From the NCBI RefSeq assembly GCF_000424065.1, contig NZ_KE384126.1, forward strand, positions 55,496-119,495: a stretch of DNA of 64,000 bases. Reading direction: 5' to 3'. The stretch comes from Selenomonas ruminantium subsp. ruminantium ATCC 12561 (lineage in GTDB: Bacteria > Bacillota > Negativicutes > Selenomonadales > Selenomonadaceae). A program made the translations under genes and the position numbers. The notes under the pieces were generated by a model. It did no database searches. It saw only the letters and a list, made by a program, of their open reading frames with translations, and was not told the origin of the DNA. Within the stretch, counting starts at the first letter, position 1. Every line of letters begins with the position of its first letter. Shown here piece after piece: positions 27,323 to 35,761 of the stretch.

Positions 27323-28834
27323 ATGAAACTCTATACGTTGAACAAGAATTTATTTTTAGCCAGTATCATAAGCTGCACCGTTATTTTTTCGGCAAAGGTC
27401 TGTGGGGCAGAAGAACTATCCTCCATACACCTTACTTTGGCTGAGAGCATTCGCATGGCACTGGATAGCGATGAAGGCATTGAATCAGCTGATGCCCGGC
27501 GGGAGGCGGCTGTTCATAATCTGCGGGCGGCAAGACGCAGCAAGGGGCCGGTGGTCAGCTGGAATGCGCAGGCCTCGCGGATTGGCGGCAGGAACTACCA
27601 GTCGGCAAATGATGCTCATGACCTTTATGGCAATCCGCATGCAGGCAGTTTAAGACCTGTATATATTTCAGATAGTGGCTATCCGATTTTGGGAAGCCCG
27701 ATAACCGTAGGTTCTTATCCTTACCGCAATACTTTTGCCAACAGCTGGAGCCTTACTGTGCCCCTTTATACTGGCGGGCAGCTGGAGGGGCAGATTGCTG
27801 CGGGACGTTATCAGTTGAACCGTGCTGACCTCAATCTGGAAAACAGCCGTCAATCCGTGCGCTATGCGGCCGCTGAAGGCTATGCCAATCTCATTCATTT
27901 GGAAAACCTGGCGCAGGTGGCCCGTGAAGCGGTCGAGATGGGCAAGACCCAGTTGAACCTCATTCAGGCGCAGTTTGAGGAAGGGGCGGTAGCAGAAGCC
28001 GACCTGCTCATGATGAAGGTAAACATTGCCAATGACCATCAAAATCTGGTAAATGCAGAAAAGTCGGTGGAAGTGGCAAAATCTACTTTGGCCAGCATTG
28101 TGGGCCTGCCGCAGGATACCAATATTGAGCCTTTGGACGTTTTTACCTATGAACCGTATGACAAGGATTTGGCAGACTGCGAGGCCTATGCGCAGCAACA
28201 CCGTCCCGATGGTTTGGCGGCGGAATACGATATCAAGGCTGCCCAGGCGCAGAAAAATGCAGCGAAGGCCGGTTATCGTCCCAGGGTATCAGCGGTGGCT
28301 AGTCAGAACATTGCCAGCAATGCCCCTTTTCGCAGTGAGCGCAGTAATGCCTGGGAGGCGGGGGTGAATATCTCGTGGAATATCTTTGATAACGGGGTTA
28401 CGGCAGAAAATGTCCAGCAGGCGGAAGCCACTATCCATGCCTATGAAGCCGAAGCACGGCGGGTAAAAAAAGCAATTCAGCTGGAAACACGTACGGCGTT
28501 TCTCAATATGAAGGCAGCAGAGCAGAACATTCATGAAACGGAGGCTGCGGTCAAACAGGCTGAGGACAGCTATATCATTGCGCAGGTGCGCTATGAAGAA
28601 GGGGTAGATGTGCTTTTGGGACTTACCAATGCACAGGAGAAACTGACCAGAGCTAAGTCCAACTATATGACGGCTCTCTATCAGTACAATCTCAGCCGGG
28701 CAGCTTTGGAAAAGGCCATGGGAGTGCCGATAGGCTTTGATGCCCTGCAATACAGTCAGGCAGAGAAAAAAGGAGCTTCAGCAGAACAGGCTTTAAAAGC
28801 AGCTAAGCTAGGAGAGGAGGAGCCTGACCCATGA
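27323..28834 (+). CDS. TolC-family outer-membrane channel protein
   Basis: A 503-residue outer-membrane efflux protein with a signal peptide (about residues 1-28, ending VCGA) and two tandem OEP repeats of long amphipathic helices (for example ENSRQSVRYAAAEGYANL and later TRTAFLNMKAAEQNI). TolC proteins form the outer-membrane and periplasmic tunnel of type I secretion and efflux. It is placed right after the two ABC subunits, so the operon encodes a complete envelope-spanning exporter. AAAGGTG precedes the ATG. The stop overlaps the next start (ATGA). Confidence 0.93.
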   Translation: MKLYTLNKNLFLASIISCTVIFSAKVCGAEELSSIHLTLAESIRMALDSDEGIESADARREAAVHNLRAARRSKGPVVSWNAQASRIGGRNYQSANDAHDLYGNPHAGSLRPVYISDSGYPILGSPITVGSYPYRNTFANSWSLTVPLYTGGQLEGQIAAGRYQLNRADLNLENSRQSVRYAAAEGYANLIHLENLAQVAREAVEMGKTQLNLIQAQFEEGAVAEADLLMMKVNIANDHQNLVNAEKSVEVAKSTLASIVGLPQDTNIEPLDVFTYEPYDKDLADCEAYAQQHRPDGLAAEYDIKAAQAQKNAAKAGYRPRVSAVASQNIASNAPFRSERSNAWEAGVNISWNIFDNGVTAENVQQAEATIHAYEAEARRVKKAIQLETRTAFLNMKAAEQNIHETEAAVKQAEDSYIIAQVRYEEGVDVLLGLTNAQEKLTRAKSNYMTALYQYNLSRAALEKAMGVPIGFDALQYSQAEKKGASAEQALKAAKLGEEEPDP

Positions 28835-29403
28835 ATGGCATGATGAATGGAAAAAAGCCGATGGACTATTGGGGGCAGATGGCGGTACGGGCTGCTTATG
28901 ATGAACAGGCGTTTACGGAACTTTACGGATATTTTTTTCCGCGGGTCTATCAATTTTTGTTAAAGAAAACGCAGGACAGTCATCTGGCCGATGAACTGGT
29001 GGAGACCGCTTTTATTCGTATGTATCAGCACTTGTCTCAATATGACCCGGAAAAAGGTGCTTTTTCGACCTGGCTGTTCCGCATTGCGCAGAATGTTCTG
29101 AACAAACATTATGGCAGCAAGGCAGTGACCATGCATCTGCCTTGGGAAGAAAATTTTGACCCCGCTGCCCCCGATAGAGAAATTCCGGAGAAACAAGCAC
29201 TTAGCAAAGAGCGCAGCATGGAACTGTATGCTGCACTGCAAAAACTGCCGGAGCGACAGCGGCAGATACTGGAAATGACCTATTGGCTGGATATGAAGTC
29301 AAATGAAATAGCGGAGCAATTGGGCATGGCACCCAGTTCCGTTCGGGTATCGCTGAAACAGTCCAGAGAAAAACTCAGGGAGTTGTTGGCAGAACGTGTG
29401 TAA
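28831..29403 (+). CDS. ECF-like RNA polymerase sigma factor
   Basis: A 190-residue sigma-70-family factor with only regions 2 and 4. Region 2 is recognisable in the YDEQAFTELYGYFFPRVYQF stretch and the GAFSTWLFRIAQNVL segment; region 4 carries KLPERQRQILEMTYW and the helix-turn-helix NEIAEQLGMAPSSVRVSL. Its start overlaps the tolC stop by four bases, so it is translationally coupled to the exporter. No anti-sigma gene is adjacent. It may activate the exporter or its cargo genes, which is an inference from position. Confidence 0.88.
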   Translation: MNGMMNGKKPMDYWGQMAVRAAYDEQAFTELYGYFFPRVYQFLLKKTQDSHLADELVETAFIRMYQHLSQYDPEKGAFSTWLFRIAQNVLNKHYGSKAVTMHLPWEENFDPAAPDREIPEKQALSKERSMELYAALQKLPERQRQILEMTYWLDMKSNEIAEQLGMAPSSVRVSLKQSREKLRELLAERV

Positions 29404-29445
29404 AAAAAATTAGCCGTAAGAATCCATGTGCTGAGAGGGCATAGG

Positions 29446-29484
29446 AAAAATGGGGTGTGACGAATATATCACACCCCATTTTTT
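29446..29484. terminator. Bidirectional terminator between export operon and SYLF gene
   Basis: AAAAATGGGGTGTGA (29446-29460) pairs with TCACACCCCATTTTT (29469-29483), with A and T tracts on the outer sides. It separates convergent transcripts. Confidence 0.92.
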
Positions 29485-29490
29485 AGGTTG

Positions 29491-30072
29491 TCAGCGTTGG
29501 TTCAGTTTTTTATCGGCGTAGATTTTGGTTCCTTTGATCGAAGCGTCTAAAGCCAGGCCTTTTTTCGTTATCTGGTATACCCAGACGCCATTGGCGGCAA
29601 TGGAGGCACCTTCGACGGCACCGCCTGCCTGGCCGTCACTGGCCGAGGCTTCCGCCGAACTGGCAAATTTGATATCACCGGAGATAAAGGAGTTCCAGGC
29701 TTTTTCTGTGCCAATGACGAAAATCAAATCGTATTCCTTTACCCCAAGGCCCAGGCCAATGCCCATTTCTTTCATGCGCATGTAGACCTTTTCACCGGTG
29801 GCATTGTTGATTGCCAGGCCTCGGCCGTGCGCGTCACCGAACAAACCGAGTTTTATGCCCGTATTGCTCAGTGTGGCATAGGCATAGCAGTTTTTGATGA
29901 CATTTTGTGCGGAGGGAACCTTGTCGTACAACCTTTGCAGCGCCTGAGTTGACAGGGTGTCGATTTCGGCCCGCTGTTTATTGATTTTTTCCGGACTGGT
30001 GGCTGCAAAGACGGTGGCCGTCATCAGGCAGAACAAAAGTGTGGTCATCAGCAGGGTAAGCCATTTTTTCAT
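29491..30072 (-). CDS. SYLF-domain lipid-binding protein, exported
   Basis: A 193-residue protein with a clear signal peptide (about residues 1-23, ending VFAA) and a SYLF/YSC84-type domain. The SYLF family binds membrane lipids and includes poorly understood periplasmic proteins. Typical segments are NCYAYATLSNTGIKLGLFGD and GIGLGLGVKEYDLIFVIG. GAGGTG precedes the ATG. It is the last gene of an acrA-acrB-like operon, 18 bases after the pump gene, so it may act at the envelope with the pump. Confidence 0.85.
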   Translation of the reverse strand: MKKWLTLLMTTLLFCLMTATVFAATSPEKINKQRAEIDTLSTQALQRLYDKVPSAQNVIKNCYAYATLSNTGIKLGLFGDAHGRGLAINNATGEKVYMRMKEMGIGLGLGVKEYDLIFVIGTEKAWNSFISGDIKFASSAEASASDGQAGGAVEGASIAANGVWVYQITKKGLALDASIKGTKIYADKKLNQR

Positions 30073-30090
30073 CTGTATTCACCTCGTTTA

Positions 30091-33000
30091 TCATGATTCT
30101 TTTACGGGTGTGTCAAGCTGCGGCGTGGTATCTGCCTTTTTGCCTGCAAGTTTCATCGCAACCCAAACGACAATAACGTAGAGTACCGGAATCAGGAAAA
30201 TCCCCAGACAGGTGGCAAAGAGCATGCCGCCGACAACGGCTGTGCCCATGCTGTTTCTGGCAGCTGCACCGGCACCGTGTGCCATGGCCAGCGGCAGACA
30301 GCCGATGATAAAGGCCAGCGAGGTCATAATAATGGGGCGCAAACGCAACCCTGCGGCTTCAATCGCCGCTTTTACCGGCTCCATGCCATGATCCACACGG
30401 ACTTTGGCAAATTCCACGATAAGGATGGCGTTTTTGGCCGCCAGCCCCATAATCATGATGACACCAATCTGCATATAGACCGTGTTCTGCAAACCGGGGT
30501 TGAAATGCCCAAAGCTGAGTTCGAGCATCAAAAGCGCGTACTGCACAAAGAAGGCTCCAAAAAGTCCCGTGGGTATCGTGAGGAGTACCGCAAAGGGAAC
30601 GCTCCAGCTTTCATAGAGGGCCGCCAGGCAAAGGAAGACGAACACCAGCGAGAGGGCCATAACCTGACCGGTGGAGCTGGCAGATTTCTTTTCCTCGCGG
30701 CTCTGTCCCGACCATTCGATATTGAAGCCTGCCGGTGCTGTCTGCCGTACTACTTCTTCCATGGCGGCAATGGCCTGTCCGGAGCTGTAACCGTCACCGA
30801 CACTTCCCTGAATGCTGATGCTGCGTGTGCCGTTGAAACGGGAGATGATGGATGTAGACGTAGAAAGTTTCGGCGTGAGCAGACTGTCCAGAGGAACCAT
30901 ATTGCCCTCGCGGTTACGCACATAATTGAACTTCAAGGCTTCCTTTTCACTGCGATACTGGGCATCCGACTGCATGATAACCTTGTAGTTGCGTCCGAAC
31001 TGCATGAAGTCATTTATCTGACTGCCGCCGTAATTGACCTGCAGAGCCGTGAATACATCGGAGAGGTCTACGCCCAGCTGTTTTACTTTCTCACGGTTCA
31101 CATCAAACTTACAGATGGGTGACTCGACAGAATACGTGGTATACACAGCGGCAAGTTCCGGACGCTTATTGGCTGCTGCCAAAAGCTCCTTGGTGATGGC
31201 ATCCAGTTCCTTGTCCGTATGACCGGTCATATCCAGAAGTTCCATACTCCAGCCGCCCACCATGCCAAGACCGGGCAGGGACGGCGTCTGGAAGGCCATA
31301 AGCTGAGCCTCCGGATGTTTTGCCTGCAGTTCATTGGCCTTGTTGACAATGGAGAAAATGCTAAGGTCGGAAGTGGTCCGCTTACTCCAGGAATCAAGGC
31401 TGATAAAGAATGTACCGGCATTGGCCTTATTGCCGTTAGACAGTACATCATAGCCGGCAATTTTCATGACGTTCTTGACACCGGGAATCTCGCTGAACTC
31501 ACCGCTCAGCGCATCCATGGTTTCCAAGGTGCGATTCAAAGAGGTGCCCTCCGGCATGGTAACCGAAGCGAGGAAATATCCCTGGTCTTCGTCCGGAACG
31601 AAGGTTGAGGGCAGCAGTTTGAAGCACAGCCCGGCGAGAACGCAGATTATCAGCAGAGAGGCCACACTGACCTTGGCATGGCCGATGAACCAGCTCACCT
31701 TTCCTACATAACGGTTTTGCGTGCGTTCAAACCAGTTGTTGAAGCCATCAAAGAAACGATCCAGAATGTTTTTCTTTTTATTGGGGTCATGGGGCTTCAT
31801 CAACAATGCACATAACGCCGGAGTCAGCGTCAGGGCAATAAAAGCCGACAGCGCCATGGATACGGCAATGGTCAGGGCAAACTGGCGATAGAGTACGCCG
31901 GTTGTCCCGCCCAGGAAGGCGCAGGGAATAAATACTGCCGACAGGACAAAGGCAATGGCCACTACCGGCCCCTGCACTTCATCCATCGCGATTTCCGTTG
32001 CCTCCACCGGCCCTAAGCCGTCTTTTTTCATATGGGATTCCACATTTTCGATAACGACGATGGCATCATCAACCACCAGACCGATAGCCAGTACCATGGC
32101 AAAGAGCGTCAGGGTGTTGATACTGAAACCCAGCGCCACAAAGCTGGCAAAGGTGCCGATAAGGGATACGGGGATAGCCAGCACCGGAATAAGCGTGGCC
32201 CGCCAGCTCTGCAAAAAAAGGAACACGATGAGGATAACCAGCATCAGGGCTTCCTTAAAGGTATTGATTACTTCCGTGACGGATTCGTTGATATACTCCG
32301 TACTGTCGATAACGGGGATAAATACCAAATCATCGGGGAAGTTTTGCGCGGCTTCATCCAATACCTTTTTGACTTCACTGATGGTTTCCACGGCATTGGC
32401 ATCATCCGTCAGCTTGACACCAAATCCGGCACAGGGAGCACCATTGGCATCGGCAACCATGTTCGTGGATTTGGCACCTGTTTCTATACGGGCAACATCC
32501 CGGAGAAATACATAGGAGCCATCCGGTTTGGCTTTTAAGATGACATTGCCAAATTCCTGCGGTGTGGTAAGGCGTCCCTGTACGCTGCCTGTATACTGCT
32601 TTTCCTGATTGGCCGGCACAGGCATCTGCCCGATAGTACCTGCCGGAGCCTGTACATTCTGCTCTTTAATGGCATCCTCAACATCTCCGACAGTCAGCCC
32701 TAAATCCGACAGGCGGTCAGGGTTAAGCCAGATACGCATGGCATAATCCGAGCCAAAGGTGCTGACATCACCTACGCCCTTAATGCGTTTGATGGCATCA
32801 ATGATGTAGATGCTCGCATAATTCATGATAAAGGTGCGCTTAAATGTCCCGTTAGGCGAATAAAGCGCAAACATATAGGACATATCGCTGGATGCCTTTT
32901 TGGTCGTAACGCCCGCAGACTGAACATCAGAAGGCAGGCTGGACGTGGCAATGGCGACATTGTTCTGCACCAGCACCGAATCCATATCGCCGTTGGTGCC

Positions 33001-33288
33001 CAGGTCAAACTTTACATCCAGATTGTAAGTGCCGGTATCATCAGAGCTCGAACTCATATAGGCCATGCCCTGCGTGCCGTTGATCTGCTGCTCAATGACC
33101 TGAGCTACCGCCTGATTGATAACACTGGCGTTAGCTCCCGTATAGATGGTGCTCACATTGACCGTGGGCTGCGTAATCTGCGGATACTGGGCCACAGGCA
33201 GACTCAGACCGGAAAGTACCCCCAGAATGACGATGATAATAGAGATGACGATGGCGAAGATGGGACGATGAATAAAGAATCGTGACAC
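30091..33288 (-). CDS. RND multidrug efflux pump, HAE1 family (AcrB-like)
   Basis: A 1065-residue inner-membrane RND transporter with 12 helices and two large periplasmic loops. The proton-relay Asp pair is in IGLVVDDAIVVIEN. Start FFIHRPIFAIVISI and PVAQYPQITQPTV are typical of the hydrophobe/amphiphile efflux family. It uses the proton gradient to expel drugs, bile salts or similar compounds. The start is a GTG at 33288. The upstream acrA-like gene ends 13 bases before it. No outer-membrane channel gene is in this operon, so it may borrow a TolC from elsewhere. Confidence 0.95.
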   Translation of the reverse strand: MSRFFIHRPIFAIVISIIIVILGVLSGLSLPVAQYPQITQPTVNVSTIYTGANASVINQAVAQVIEQQINGTQGMAYMSSSSDDTGTYNLDVKFDLGTNGDMDSVLVQNNVAIATSSLPSDVQSAGVTTKKASSDMSYMFALYSPNGTFKRTFIMNYASIYIIDAIKRIKGVGDVSTFGSDYAMRIWLNPDRLSDLGLTVGDVEDAIKEQNVQAPAGTIGQMPVPANQEKQYTGSVQGRLTTPQEFGNVILKAKPDGSYVFLRDVARIETGAKSTNMVADANGAPCAGFGVKLTDDANAVETISEVKKVLDEAAQNFPDDLVFIPVIDSTEYINESVTEVINTFKEALMLVILIVFLFLQSWRATLIPVLAIPVSLIGTFASFVALGFSINTLTLFAMVLAIGLVVDDAIVVIENVESHMKKDGLGPVEATEIAMDEVQGPVVAIAFVLSAVFIPCAFLGGTTGVLYRQFALTIAVSMALSAFIALTLTPALCALLMKPHDPNKKKNILDRFFDGFNNWFERTQNRYVGKVSWFIGHAKVSVASLLIICVLAGLCFKLLPSTFVPDEDQGYFLASVTMPEGTSLNRTLETMDALSGEFSEIPGVKNVMKIAGYDVLSNGNKANAGTFFISLDSWSKRTTSDLSIFSIVNKANELQAKHPEAQLMAFQTPSLPGLGMVGGWSMELLDMTGHTDKELDAITKELLAAANKRPELAAVYTTYSVESPICKFDVNREKVKQLGVDLSDVFTALQVNYGGSQINDFMQFGRNYKVIMQSDAQYRSEKEALKFNYVRNREGNMVPLDSLLTPKLSTSTSIISRFNGTRSISIQGSVGDGYSSGQAIAAMEEVVRQTAPAGFNIEWSGQSREEKKSASSTGQVMALSLVFVFLCLAALYESWSVPFAVLLTIPTGLFGAFFVQYALLMLELSFGHFNPGLQNTVYMQIGVIMIMGLAAKNAILIVEFAKVRVDHGMEPVKAAIEAAGLRLRPIIMTSLAFIIGCLPLAMAHGAGAAARNSMGTAVVGGMLFATCLGIFLIPVLYVIVVWVAMKLAGKKADTTPQLDTPVKES

Positions 33289-33301
33289 TTTCCTCGCCTC
33301 C

Positions 33302-34492
33302 TTACGATTTATCCGTGATTTCCGTAGATTCAGTAGTGGAGAAACCCATTTCCTCAGGTGTTACCGTGGTGACCTCAATATCCTGTCCGGCCCGCAGCGT
33401 GGTCAAACCTTCCACGATGACAACATCTGTGGGGTCAAGTCCCTTTTCAATAATATAGTAGCTGCCTACTTTTTCGCCGAGTTTGACGTTTTTGGAGACG
33501 GATTTTCCGTCTGCACCTACGACCAGTACGAAGGATTCATCGAGCAGCTGCTGAACAGCGCGCTGGGGAACGAGCAGGGCATTGGTCGTCTTGACTCCGA
33601 CGAGATGTACCTGCACAAACATGCCCGGCAGCAAAATGCCCTGGGGATTGGGGATGGTCGCCTTGATGGTCAGGGAACCTGCATTGGTGGACAGGGCTCT
33701 GTCGGCGGTAACGATGTTTCCTTCAAAGGGATATTCCTTGCCGTTGCTCAGGTTGATTTTAATCTTGGGCAGCGGCGTGTTATCATGGCGGATATCTTCG
33801 CCGGTTTCCATAGCCTCAGCCAGCAGATTGAGGTATTCGGTTTCACTGACACTGAACTGTACATCGACGGGGTCCATAGTGCCGACGGTTACCAGTTTGG
33901 TCGTACCGGCGGTTGCATACGTTCCCACGGCTACATCATCTACGGACACTCTGCCGCTCATCGGAGCATAAACGATGGTATCATCCAGATTTTCCTGTGC
34001 TTTCCGCACGGCGGCCTGAGTAGCGGCTACTGTTGCCTTATTGCCATCCACATCGGCACGTTTGTCGGTCAGAGTCTGTTCAGAAACAGCTCTGTCCTTC
34101 CACAGAACTTCGTATCTGCTCAGTTCCTCCTGGGCATGACGCAGGTTGGTTTCGGCCTTGCTGAGTTCCGCCTGGGCAGAAATCACTGCCGTTTCATATT
34201 GGCGGGAATCCAGCTTGTAAAGCGGCTGGCCGGCGTAAACATAATCGCCGCCGTTAAAGTATTTTTCCAGAACACTGCCCGAAACACGGGCATGTACCTG
34301 TACTTCTTCCTTGCCCTGCAAATGGCCGGGGTAGTTATAGGCCACCGGCGTATCCTGCTGCAATACCTTCATCGCCTTGACCTGTGCCTTGCCGGCCTGA
34401 GGTTCTTCCTGACTGCCGCAGCCGCCTAAGAAAAGACTGGTCAGCAGCGCTGCGGCAGCCAAAAAACTGCCGGTTTGTTTTCCTAAATACAT
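33302..34492 (-). CDS. RND efflux periplasmic adaptor lipoprotein (AcrA-like)
   Basis: A 396-residue membrane-fusion protein with a lipoprotein signal (LFLGGCGS, lipidation Cys about residue 26). Lipoyl half-motifs flank a coiled-coil hairpin (KAETNLRHAQEELSRYEVLW), followed by beta-barrel domains. It bridges the AcrB-like pump and an outer-membrane channel. The ATG at 34492 follows a GGGAGGG Shine-Dalgarno; a longer frame to 34528 would put non-signal residues before the lipobox. A palindrome lies just upstream. Confidence 0.93.
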   Translation of the reverse strand: MYLGKQTGSFLAAAALLTSLFLGGCGSQEEPQAGKAQVKAMKVLQQDTPVAYNYPGHLQGKEEVQVHARVSGSVLEKYFNGGDYVYAGQPLYKLDSRQYETAVISAQAELSKAETNLRHAQEELSRYEVLWKDRAVSEQTLTDKRADVDGNKATVAATQAAVRKAQENLDDTIVYAPMSGRVSVDDVAVGTYATAGTTKLVTVGTMDPVDVQFSVSETEYLNLLAEAMETGEDIRHDNTPLPKIKINLSNGKEYPFEGNIVTADRALSTNAGSLTIKATIPNPQGILLPGMFVQVHLVGVKTTNALLVPQRAVQQLLDESFVLVVGADGKSVSKNVKLGEKVGSYYIIEKGLDPTDVVIVEGLTTLRAGQDIEVTTVTPEEMGFSTTESTEITDKS

Positions 34493-34516
34493 ATGATTAT
34501 TCCCTCCCTTGATTTG

Positions 34517-34528
34517 TTGATATATCAA
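34517..34528. promoter_or_regulatory. Perfect palindrome upstream of acrA-like gene, possible operator
   Basis: TTGATATATCAA is a perfect 12-base palindrome 25 bases upstream of the acrA-like start. It is a plausible repressor site, but no TetR- or MarR-type gene is next to it in this window. Confidence 0.35.
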
Positions 34529-34708
34529 TAATTCTGAATTTCAACAATAATAGTGTAAATCCTGCTGACAACGGTAATTTTTTTTGCGGTGAGGAGTCAA
34601 AAAAAATATCAAAAAATCTGTAACACTTTTCCAGCTTCGGGGATATAAAGGACAAAGGGAAATGGCCGAGGAGAGAAATCGTAACAATCGTGAAAGGAGT
34701 GATAGAGC

Positions 34709-34948
34709 ATGACGGAAGAAAAATTGGAGCAGGAATTGGGTACCTTCGATTTTTCCCTTTGTCATTCCGTTCGGGAAAGTCTGCTGACTAAGCTGCTGAC
34801 CATGCACCGCAAGGATAACGCAGCGCAGCAGAGCCATAAATGGGCTGCCGCCCGGTTGGACGAGGATGAGTTGGACTGGGTAGCTGCTGCAGGTACAGGC
34901 AGGATTCTGCAAAATTGTGAGGAACAATGGAAAGGAAAGGGTGACTAA
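34709..34948 (+). CDS. Small protein with degenerate leader-like motif
   Basis: A 79-residue protein of unknown family. Near the middle it has DEDELDWVAAAG, which resembles the end of the leaders in the next genes (ELDGVAGG, QLDNVAGG, ELDNVAGG) but lacks the double glycine. The rest is hydrophilic, with no signal peptide. AAAGGAGTG precedes the ATG at 34709. It is the first gene of the cargo cluster and ends two bases before the next start, so it is probably co-transcribed. It may be a non-cleaved leader-like partner or an exported protein cut elsewhere; this is speculative. Confidence 0.65.
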   Translation: MTEEKLEQELGTFDFSLCHSVRESLLTKLLTMHRKDNAAQQSHKWAAARLDEDELDWVAAAGTGRILQNCEEQWKGKGD

Positions 34949-34950
34949 TC

Positions 34951-35289
34951 ATGTCGATTAAAGAAAGCAAAAAAATGAATTTTGAGGAACTTGACGGGGT
35001 AGCTGGCGGCACGATTGTAGAGACGGTAGCTGACAGCGTAGAGCTTTACAAGCGCGGTCTTTTGAATAGTGAATATGACAGCTGCGCTACTGTTCGGAAC
35101 AAGCTGCATGACTTGGGCTATGGCGGGTATGTAGATAATGGCGGCCTGGCTAAAGGCAACATCTACACCGATAAGGATGGCAACACCATCAGCCGCCAGC
35201 AGTTCTGGGCAAACTTTGATAAGGAGAACAATACGAAGATTATCCGTGGCAGTCAACTGGATCCATTAAAGGACGCTTTGGGATTGTAA
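34951..35289 (+). CDS. Double-glycine leader protein 1, probable exporter substrate
   Basis: A 112-residue protein. The first 20 residues form a leader ending FEELDGVAGG, the kind cleaved by C39 peptidases after Gly-Gly. The mature part would be about 92 residues, hydrophilic, with a single Cys. Its second half (KLHDLGYGGYVDNGGLAKGN, then YTDKDG) is homologous to leader protein 2. The ATG at 34951 has AAGGGTG upstream. No lanthipeptide, cyclodehydratase or radical SAM modifying gene is seen nearby. Bacteriocin, effector or matrix protein are all possible. Confidence 0.75.
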   Translation: MSIKESKKMNFEELDGVAGGTIVETVADSVELYKRGLLNSEYDSCATVRNKLHDLGYGGYVDNGGLAKGNIYTDKDGNTISRQQFWANFDKENNTKIIRGSQLDPLKDALGL

Positions 35290-35372
35290 GGCAGAAAAAG
35301 GAGTAAAGCCGGACTGTGGCGAAGAATGGAATAACAAACACGAACAGGCTGAAGCAGAGGGGAAGAGGCAAA

Positions 35373-35696
35373 ATGGATGCAAAGTTAAAGGCAAAAGCAA
35401 TGACGGATGACCAGCTGGACAACGTGGCAGGCGGTACCTATGACCAGAGCTGGGAAGTGGCACTAATGCTGAAAAAGGCTGGGGTAGAAGGAACGCTTAA
35501 CGGGCTCGGCGGTGTGAATTTTGATGGAATGCGTAAAGCCATTTCGGACTTGGGCTTTGAGTCACATGACCATGGAGGATTCATCTTTGCCAAGGCAAAC
35601 ACCTACACGGAAAAGAGCACCGGGAAAGAGTTTACCCAAAAAGAGTTTGTTGATTTCCTGAAGCAGAAATTCCCCGGCTTGAAGGAGAAGTCTTAA
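35373..35696 (+). CDS. Double-glycine leader protein 2, probable exporter substrate
   Basis: A 107-residue protein with a 21-residue leader ending DDQLDNVAGG and a mature part of about 86 residues that contains no Cys. The segment ISDLGFESHDHGG, followed by FAKANTYTEKSTG, aligns with the same region of leader protein 1. This shows the two mature parts are one family, not only the leaders. The start ATG at 35373 has GAAGAGG upstream; the longer frame to 35316 lacks a leader-like beginning. The IS607 element begins shortly after its stop. Confidence 0.75.
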   Translation: MDAKLKAKAMTDDQLDNVAGGTYDQSWEVALMLKKAGVEGTLNGLGGVNFDGMRKAISDLGFESHDHGGFIFAKANTYTEKSTGKEFTQKEFVDFLKQKFPGLKEKS

Positions 35697-35761
35697 GTAA
35701 CTGATTTTATATACAAAAGTGTATATTAGTGATATAATGTGTTTATGGAGGATTACAAACC

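Noticed and set aside
30277..32538. Plus-strand frames across the AcrB-like gene
   Set aside because: Shadows of a clearly real RND gene on the other strand.
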